DNA from: Albibacterium profundi
Lineage (GTDB): Bacteria > Bacteroidota > Bacteroidia > Sphingobacteriales > Sphingobacteriaceae
DNA length: 64,000 nt
Direction: 5' to 3'
Assembly: GCF_042159835.1 (NCBI RefSeq)
Contig: NZ_JBBVGT010000002.1
Coordinates: forward strand, 1,984,001 to 2,048,000
Part shown: one piece after another, positions 58,925 through 64,000 of the stretch
How positions within the stretch are numbered: position 1 is the first letter of the stretch
Layout: each line of letters begins with the position of its first letter
Program-made: the position numbers and the translations under genes
Notes under the pieces: model-generated
What the model was told of the DNA's origin: nothing
Seen by the model: the letters and a program-made list of their open reading frames with translations, nothing else
Database searches by the model: none

Positions 58925-59023
58925 TGATGATAAGTTTTAGTTAACGGATTGGTTCGTATTTGTAATATAGCTAAAATAGATATAAATATTTATAGTATGA
59001 ACCTTATTCATTTGAGACGGAGA

Positions 59024-59845
59024 TTATACGCCACTATAAGCATTAAAGCCACCGTCGACTAATATAGTTTCGCCGGATACAAAGGCGGATGCGTCACTAA
59101 GCAAGTAGATGAGGGTGCCCGTTAGTTCTTCCGGTCGTCCAAGACGGCGATAGGGGGTATTATTGATAAATTGCATTGCCCGAGCTTTGTAATTTCCTTC
59201 CGAGTCGGTCAATAGATCTCTATTTTGTTCGGTCAGGAAAACACCCGGTGCTATGGCATTGACGCGGACTCCGTCGCCATAACGGAGAGCCAACTCAGAT
59301 GCCATCCAGCGAGTGTACCCTTCAATAGCAGACTTAGCCATCGTATAACCCAAACCTCTTGTAATGGCCTGTTGCGCAGCTAGCGATGAGATATTAATGA
59401 TCGATCCTTTGCCTTTGTTAGCAATAACTTGACCAAAAATATGCGTAGGGATGACCGTGCCAAAAAGGTTGAGATCCACTGCCTTTTTGGTATCCTCTAT
59501 CTTAGCTTCAAATAAATCATCCTCTGGCTGGATAGTTGCACCCGCGATGTTACCACCGGCCGCATTTACCAAGCCATCAATGGTGCCGAATCTATCCAAA
59601 ACTTGAACCCTTGCTTGACGAATTTGTGCTTCGGAGAGGACATCAGCCAAGATGTACATCGCTTCACCGCCAATGGCTTCAATCTCTGACACACGCATCT
59701 GAGCACGTTCTTTATTTCGTCCGAGGACGATTACTTTAGCACCGGCCCGTGCTACTTCTAATGAGAATGAGGCTCCGAGAACACCGGTAGCCCCGCTGAT
59801 AATGATTACTTTGTTTGTTAATGAAAATTGTTGGAGATCTTGCAT
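59024..59845 (-). CDS. SDR oxidoreductase, probable D-mannonate oxidoreductase (fructuronate reductase)
   Basis: A 273-residue classical short-chain dehydrogenase. The cofactor loop is IISGATGVLGASFSLEVARA, followed by VLGRNKERAQ (NADP(H) or NAD(H) binding), ADVLSEAQIRQA and VNAAGGNIAGAT. The catalytic Ser and Tyr-x3-Lys are in IINISSLAAQQ and GLGYTMAKSAIEGYTRW. Its C-terminus FVSGETILVDGGFNAYSGV is typical of SDR-type fructuronate reductases found beside uxuA in Bacteroidota. The adjacency to uxuA (99 bp upstream, same strand) makes it the likely enzyme supplying mannonate from fructuronate, although the sequence alone does not fix the substrate. Confidence 0.85.
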   Translation of the reverse strand: MQDLQQFSLTNKVIIISGATGVLGASFSLEVARAGAKVIVLGRNKERAQMRVSEIEAIGGEAMYILADVLSEAQIRQARVQVLDRFGTIDGLVNAAGGNIAGATIQPEDDLFEAKIEDTKKAVDLNLFGTVIPTHIFGQVIANKGKGSIINISSLAAQQAITRGLGYTMAKSAIEGYTRWMASELALRYGDGVRVNAIAPGVFLTEQNRDLLTDSEGNYKARAMQFINNTPYRRLGRPEELTGTLIYLLSDASAFVSGETILVDGGFNAYSGV

Positions 59846-59962
59846 AGTGAACGAGTTTAGCGTAGCTTAAGTTACAAAGGAAATCGTTCTTTGGCGAATA
59901 AAATGATCAATAGTTACATGAAATGTTTTATTTTTGTTTCTTTATCAAAGACGATTTGAGCG

Positions 59963-61045
59963 ATGACCAGCAAACAACAGAAGATAGCAGATTTTGATCC
60001 CAATCAACCCGGTGCGGCGGATGCATCTATATTTGGATTGCCTTTTGACGCGGACGAGAGTGACCTAATTGTTATCGCAGTTCCTTGGGAGGTAACGGTG
60101 AGTTATGGGGACGGAGCGTCATTAGGACCAAATGCTATTTTGGACGCATCGTATCAGATGGACTTGTATAATCAGGCCTATCCCGAACTTTGGAAGCTTG
60201 GAATTTATGTAGATGAAGCACTTGCGTCCGATTGGATGGTTCAAAATTCAGCGCTGAAAGCAAAAGCACAGACAATAATCGACGTTCTTGAATCTGGAGG
60301 AAGCGTAAGTGATGACTCCGAACTCATGGACAGCTTAGATGAAATAAATAGCGCTTGCGCGTTGTTGAATAAAAATATTGAAGAACGTGTATTGTATTGG
60401 AAAAAGCGAGGTAAAAAAGTAGCCTTGTTAGGCGGTGATCATAGCACGCCTCTTGGATATTATAAAGCATTAGCTGAAGATAACGATAGCTTTGGTATTC
60501 TTCATTTGGATGCACATATGGATTTGCGGGAGGCCTATGAAGGCTTCACGTATTCACATGCTTCCATCATGTTTAATGCACTGCAGTTGCCTCAAATCCA
60601 GAAAATAGTGCAGGTAGGGATACGTGATTTCTGCGAACAAGAAGTGTCCGTAGTCCGTAGTTCAGAAGGAAAGATGAAAGTGTTTACAGATCAGCAGTTA
60701 AAAGAAAATTTCTTCAACGGACTTAGCTGGAAGGAACAATGTGAACAGATCATTCACGCGCTTCCCGATCGGGTAACAGTCAGCTGCGACATCGATAGTT
60801 TGTATCAATGGTATTGTCCAAATACGGGCACACCAGTTCCCGGTGGTTTGTCTTTCGAGCAAGTAACGTTCCTTATTGGCGAACTAGCAAAGAGCAACAA
60901 AACAATTATTGGCTTCGATCTGGTGGAGGTTTCACCGGGCGAAAATAGTTGGGATGGGAATGTTGGAGCTCGTCTACTCTTCAATCTTTGTGGCGCTTTC
61001 GCTAAGTCTCAAGGGATGAACGTCGGAACGCCGCTAGCTTTTTAG
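59963..61045 (+). CDS. arginase/agmatinase/formiminoglutamase family hydrolase
   Basis: A 360-residue ureohydrolase with a binuclear manganese site: VALLGGDHSTPLGYY (first His), FGILHLDAHMDLREAYEG (Asp-x-His-x-Asp) and RVTVSCDIDSLYQWYC (Asp-x-Asp). The extra N-terminal 100 residues before the core are found in the Bacteroidota branch usually annotated as formimidoylglutamase. The substrate could be formiminoglutamate (histidine degradation) or a guanidino compound; no hut genes are in the window. It is divergent from the SDR/uxuA pair. Its 3' end overlaps the DUF2490 gene by 4 bp. Confidence 0.88.
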   Translation: MTSKQQKIADFDPNQPGAADASIFGLPFDADESDLIVIAVPWEVTVSYGDGASLGPNAILDASYQMDLYNQAYPELWKLGIYVDEALASDWMVQNSALKAKAQTIIDVLESGGSVSDDSELMDSLDEINSACALLNKNIEERVLYWKKRGKKVALLGGDHSTPLGYYKALAEDNDSFGILHLDAHMDLREAYEGFTYSHASIMFNALQLPQIQKIVQVGIRDFCEQEVSVVRSSEGKMKVFTDQQLKENFFNGLSWKEQCEQIIHALPDRVTVSCDIDSLYQWYCPNTGTPVPGGLSFEQVTFLIGELAKSNKTIIGFDLVEVSPGENSWDGNVGARLLFNLCGAFAKSQGMNVGTPLAF

Positions 61046-61725
61046 AAGCTGTGGTAGAAACCGATTGTTAACCAAAGTAGATGCTCGGTATCTGATCTAA
61101 TGAGACTTTCCGCACGATAATCTAATCCACTTTCGAATTGTGTATTGTCGTTTAGATTGTAACCTACAGATGTAGCTGCACGGACTTCCATATTGCCCAC
61201 TTGGTCTTTCAGAATACCGATATACTCATTTGTGAATTTCAAATAAAATTCCTGAGGGTCGACTTCCAAGCCATTTAACGGTTTTTCCAGCCCAATTCGA
61301 TACCGTAAACGGTATTGTGTAGCTTCATCATTACGGAAACTTTGATCTGTCCGGAACCTGTGAGCCAAGCTCCATCCGGTCAGCTGTCGACTAAAACTAT
61401 ATTGCTGGATAAAACGATGTAAAAACGATCCTCCATCTGCATCGTAGCGTCTGATGAGGTAACCTGCCCCCAAGCCTTTTAACGCACCCTTATTCCGCGT
61501 GATAATGAGATCTAAATCCGTTCTTTCGAACTCTGCTCTACCGCCAATACCATCGTAGGGGTTTTGATAAAGGATTTGACGATTTTCCAACTTTGAGTTT
61601 ACCTTCCAGGCGTCACCAAGCTTAAAACTGATGTTAATTTGTGGCATAATTCCAAACCTATTTTGGGCAAAGCCTGCCTGTGCAATAAGGATAAACAGAA
61701 TCGTAAGATAGAAAATTGATCTCAT
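61042..61725 (-). CDS. DUF2490 outer-membrane-like protein
   Basis: A 227-residue exported protein. The signal peptide ends QAGFAQ (about residue 20). The mature part is beta-rich: ISFKLGDAWKVNSKLENRQI, then FERTDLDLIITRNKGALKGL and QRYRLRYRIGLEKPL-like strands, ending LLWLTIGFYHSF with the C-terminal aromatic typical of outer-membrane barrels. DUF2490 has no known activity. It lies 23 bp downstream of the PepSY-like gene and may be cotranscribed. Overlap with the ureohydrolase is 4 bp at the stop codons (TTAG read both ways). Confidence 0.85.
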   Translation of the reverse strand: MRSIFYLTILFILIAQAGFAQNRFGIMPQINISFKLGDAWKVNSKLENRQILYQNPYDGIGGRAEFERTDLDLIITRNKGALKGLGAGYLIRRYDADGGSFLHRFIQQYSFSRQLTGWSLAHRFRTDQSFRNDEATQYRLRYRIGLEKPLNGLEVDPQEFYLKFTNEYIGILKDQVGNMEVRAATSVGYNLNDNTQFESGLDYRAESLIRSDTEHLLWLTIGFYHSF

Positions 61726-61748
61726 GAAAGTTGGTTATGGGGTGTTTC

Positions 61749-62324
61749 TTAATAAACTAAATGATTTAGGTTTCTAGTAATGATTTTTTTAGTATTCAAA
61801 TGCTCGCCCTCTTCGCTGAATAATGCTTCGTAAGACTGTATGTCGCCATGTTTGCGGCCTGAGAATTCGATCTCGTAATTTATTTCATGCTGGCGATCTG
61901 CATTTTCCTGTAACAATACAGATCGTAGTAAATCAGCATCACCGATCCATTGAACCTGAATTTTTTTAACACGATAACGATCGTATTGCTCCTGCAAGTA
62001 GGACTCTACTTTAGTTTGTATTTGCAGAGGCAGCCTATTAAACTTTTCTATGAATTCTATGTCCTGTAGATTTCCCAAAGTATCAAATTTGATGCTGTAG
62101 ATCGTTCCGTTTTCTCTAACTTTTGCTTCGTTCGCAAAACCGTCTAGGTTCTCTTCTAAATACCATTTTGTTTTTTTAGCGTCTGGAAATATACTTTCCA
62201 CATACATACTAGCCTTTTTGGGTACTTCCGACCTCTTAATTCTAGATTCCCGCTCAAATTTCTCCTGTGGATAGACTGACCCAATTGACAAAATTAATGT
62301 CACTAATAACCCGATGTGTTTCAT
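61749..62324 (-). CDS. secreted PepSY-like/DUF2874 protein
   Basis: A 191-residue exported protein. The signal peptide is KHIGLLVTLILSIGSVYPQ. The region PKKASMYVESIFPDAKKTKW, followed by GFANEAKVRENGTIYSIKFD and LPLQIQTKVESYLQEQYDRY, matches the PepSY-like pattern (v...f..a....we....eyev.f...G). The remaining C-terminal half is beta-rich and unassigned. Such proteins are small periplasmic modules of unknown role. It is the first gene of a two-gene unit with DUF2490, and divergent from the WalJ-like gene. Confidence 0.75.
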   Translation of the reverse strand: MKHIGLLVTLILSIGSVYPQEKFERESRIKRSEVPKKASMYVESIFPDAKKTKWYLEENLDGFANEAKVRENGTIYSIKFDTLGNLQDIEFIEKFNRLPLQIQTKVESYLQEQYDRYRVKKIQVQWIGDADLLRSVLLQENADRQHEINYEIEFSGRKHGDIQSYEALFSEEGEHLNTKKIITRNLNHLVY

Positions 62325-62488
62325 AATATTTTACGTATTTGAAATAGATCGCAAGTTATTAATAGGTTCTATTTTGCCTCCACTGGCTGTTGTTATTAAA
62401 TAGTTAAGTTTGTGTTAATATATACCCGCAAATATATGGGATATTATCAATTTTTTGGTATCACAACCGGACTTCCTGAATATCTTTT

Positions 62489-62496
62489 TAACTTTG
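62489..62496 (+). promoter_or_regulatory. -7 box upstream of the WalJ-like gene
   Basis: TAACTTTG matches TAnnTTTG and lies 4 bp before the ATG at 62501. A TTTTTTG at 62451-62457 is too distant for a normal -33 element. As with the box at 41330, transcription would start close to the start codon. Confidence 0.45.
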
Positions 62497-62500
62497 TGAT

Positions 62501-63334
62501 ATGCCTTTATTCATTTCATCATTAAATTCTGGGAGCAATGGCAATTGTTATTATATAGCTAACGATGAGGACGCTGTATTGGTAGACGTTGGGATATCGT
62601 GCCGAGAAGTTGAAAAAAGAATGGGGCGTTTAGGGCTATCAATGTCTAAAGTAAGAGCGATCTTCATAAGTCACGAACATTCTGACCATATCCGTGGACT
62701 TCGGGTGCTGGCAAAAAAGCATCAACTTTTAATCTATATCACACCAAAAACCTTTGTTTACAGTCGTCTTGCGTTAGAGTCGCATCTTATCAGGTCGTTT
62801 AAACCGTTCGACACGATCAAAATAGGCGATCTAGAAATATATGCATTCCCAAAATCGCACGACGCGATCGACCCTCATAGTTTCTTAGTGTCTGGAGATG
62901 GAGTTAATATAGGTGTGTTTACAGATATTGGTGAGGTTTGTGAGCAAGTGATATCAAACTTTCAGCGTTGTCATGCCGTCTTTCTTGAAACGAACTATGA
63001 TGACCAGTTGCTGGATCAAGGAAACTATCCTTATTATTTGAAGCATAGAATCAGAGGAGGGAAGGGTCATTTATCAAATAAGAAGGCGCTCGACCTATTT
63101 ATTAGTCACCGTCCTTCTTATTTAAGTCACGTATTTTTATCTCATCTGTCCGCAAATAACAATTGTCCGATCATTGCACAAGATCTATTTAAAGAGCATG
63201 CAGACACGGTTGATGTTATCTTGGCTCCGCGAGATAAAGAGACCTCTGTGTATCGTATAGAGACTCATGAGTTAGAATCTACAACTGATGCAGAATCTAT
63301 AGCTTTATCACCGAATCGTGTACAGCAACTTTAG
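62501..63334 (+). CDS. MBL-fold metallohydrolase (YycJ/WalJ-like)
   Basis: A 277-residue metallo-beta-lactamase-fold protein. The SGSNGNCYYI start and the metal motif FISHEHSDHIRGL (His-x-His-x-Asp-His) are the family marks, with further ligands in FPKSHDAIDP and FTDIGEV and HVFLSHLSANNN near the end. YycJ/WalJ proteins are thought to act as 5'-3' exonuclease-type hydrolases in DNA or cell-wall homeostasis. Its 3' end overlaps the convergent Dabb gene by 38 bp, the longest such overlap in the window. Confidence 0.9.
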   Translation: MPLFISSLNSGSNGNCYYIANDEDAVLVDVGISCREVEKRMGRLGLSMSKVRAIFISHEHSDHIRGLRVLAKKHQLLIYITPKTFVYSRLALESHLIRSFKPFDTIKIGDLEIYAFPKSHDAIDPHSFLVSGDGVNIGVFTDIGEVCEQVISNFQRCHAVFLETNYDDQLLDQGNYPYYLKHRIRGGKGHLSNKKALDLFISHRPSYLSHVFLSHLSANNNCPIIAQDLFKEHADTVDVILAPRDKETSVYRIETHELESTTDAESIALSPNRVQQL

Positions 63335-63710
63335 TCCAATTTTCACTGTACTTGTCGATCGCCGCTAAATGGATAGGATGAGTCTCATAGGTATTGATAT
63401 CATCTAGGCTATCAAAATAAACAAGCAGGTTGTATGAAAAACTATTATCCACAACGTCACGGTCGTGTGTCTTTGCCGGTGGACCATAGTGAAGTGACTT
63501 GACATTCGGTATTGCTTTTAATTCTTCGAAGAAACCAGTAAAGTCCTGTACTTGTTGTTCAGTAAGATCTTCTTTTAACCAAAAAAGCACATAATGCGCA
63601 ATTACCTCTTTTTCTTTCTTTGATGCCATAGCTTCTGTAATTGTTCCGCCTAGTACACCACTCGCAACAGCAGTACCGGCTACATTTTTAATAAATTTTC
63701 TTCTTTCCAT
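63297..63710 (-). CDS. exported Dabb (stress-responsive A/B barrel) protein
   Basis: A 137-residue protein. The N-terminus MERRKFIKNVAGTAVASGVL has a twin-arginine-like motif and a hydrophobic stretch, so Tat export is expected. The rest is a dimeric alpha/beta barrel of the Dabb family: VIAHYVLFWLKEDLTEQQVQ, FTGFFEELKAIPNVKSLHYG and NLLVYFDSLDDINTYETHPI. Family members include oxygenase-like and stress-responsive proteins; an exported Dabb protein is of unknown role. Convergent with the WalJ-like gene, overlapping it by 38 bp. Confidence 0.85.
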   Translation of the reverse strand: MERRKFIKNVAGTAVASGVLGGTITEAMASKKEKEVIAHYVLFWLKEDLTEQQVQDFTGFFEELKAIPNVKSLHYGPPAKTHDRDVVDNSFSYNLLVYFDSLDDINTYETHPIHLAAIDKYSENWTKVAVHDSVIKL

Positions 63711-63767
63711 TCTTTCCTTTATTGGATTTTTAAATAAAGATAATAATTCCTAGTAAAATAGTGGATA

Positions 63768-64000
63768 TTAAAGCGTTTTTAATTCATTAAGTAATTTAAA
63801 CGAATGTAATTTCGCTTGTTGGTCGTAGATATACGATACGGTCATTAGTTCATTGACCCGCGTACTGTCGATAAATGAATCTAGTTCGGCCCTTATTTTA
63901 GCAGGACTGCCGGTAAATGTGTATCGAATCATTTGATCTAGAGCCGCTTCCTCGATAGGGTCTAATAAGAAATTATCCGGATCTACCGGTGTCTGTAATT
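63768..64000 (-). CDS. LLM-class flavin-dependent oxidoreductase, C-terminal part only
   Basis: The last 77 codons of a gene that continues beyond the right edge. They encode LLDPIEEAALDQMIRYTFTG, SPAKIRAELDSFIDSTRVNE and LMTVSYIYDQQAKLHSFKLL. This is the C-terminal region of luciferase-like monooxygenases (MsnO8/YwcH type), where GSP..v...l..f......eL and iydh.aRl.S..LLaE are conserved. FMN-dependent oxidation of an unknown substrate is expected. The stop codon is at 63768-63770. Confidence 0.75.
   Translation of the reverse strand, partial: LQTPVDPDNFLLDPIEEAALDQMIRYTFTGSPAKIRAELDSFIDSTRVNELMTVSYIYDQQAKLHSFKLLNELKTL

Noticed and set aside
1..64000. CRISPR arrays, prophage, intact insertion sequences, toxin-antitoxin or restriction systems
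   Set aside because: No regularly spaced repeats, transposase with intact domains, phage structural genes or recognisable defence genes were found; the only mobile-element trace is the truncated recombinase.

Overview
The window looks like a chromosomal segment of a member of the Bacteroidota, most likely family Sphingobacteriaceae; the genus is not resolved. The basis is the gene content (TonB-dependent receptors with a CarboxypepD_reg-like N-terminus, DUF4249, GH172/DUF2961, DUF1080, DUF6807 and DUF2490 proteins, short LeuA and AtpC, ZapA-6S-RNase Y synteny), the weak Shine-Dalgarno sequences, and several -7 boxes of the Bacteroidota form TAnnTTTG. Most of the window is housekeeping sequence.

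Layout. 1-3.9 kb: exported carbohydrate-type genes (DUF6807 protein, Tat-type Gfo/Idh/MocA oxidoreductase, cupin, S1 sulfatase) and a membrane protein with a pseudopilin-like tail. 4.0-6.0 kb: map and nhaA. 6.1-10.6 kb: AraC regulator, membrane protein overlapping a secreted phosphoesterase, GH172 enzyme. 10.6-15.8 kb: accessory stretch with a YozG-like HTH/DUF2975 pair, a GNAT protein, a possible decayed reading frame, an ECF sigma factor with a membrane partner, a DinB-like protein and a secreted thioredoxin-fold protein. 15.8-17.0 kb: recombination scar, where a 5'-truncated propeller-repeat gene is joined to a 3'-truncated tyrosine recombinase beside a CAT-anticodon tRNA gene. 17.1-31.7 kb: core genes (HAD phosphatase, proline dehydrogenase, aroB, BtuB-like receptor, rpsT, radC, pheT, zapA, rny) with a probable 6S RNA between zapA and rny. 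31.7-41.3 kb: lipoprotein/TonB receptor/DUF4249 unit, polysaccharide deacetylase, TolC plus HlyD-type adaptor, acyl-ACP desaturase, AraC regulator. 42.3-53.2 kb: nine co-oriented genes ilvD-ilvB-ilvN-ilvC-leuC-leuD-leuB-leuA-ilvA for isoleucine, valine and leucine synthesis. 53.5-55.3 kb: atpD-atpC. 55.5-64 kb: RmlD-like reductase, floA, a mannonate pair (uxuA and an SDR), a ureohydrolase, a DUF2490/PepSY-like pair, a WalJ-like hydrolase, a Dabb protein and the end of a luciferase-like monooxygenase.

How the genes work together. The ilv/leu run covers threonine to 2-oxobutanoate, the shared acetohydroxyacid pathway and the leucine branch; only the final transaminase is absent. uxuA and the SDR form a hexuronate branch. 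The FecA-like receptor with its lipoproteins looks like an outer-membrane uptake unit. I found no CRISPR array, prophage, intact insertion sequence, secretion-system locus or recognisable defence island. The best candidates for a second look are the 6S RNA, the recombinase/propeller junction, the decayed frame near 12.0 kb, the structured spacers of the ilv-leu operon, and a start-site sequence shared by the rpsT and atpD promoters.
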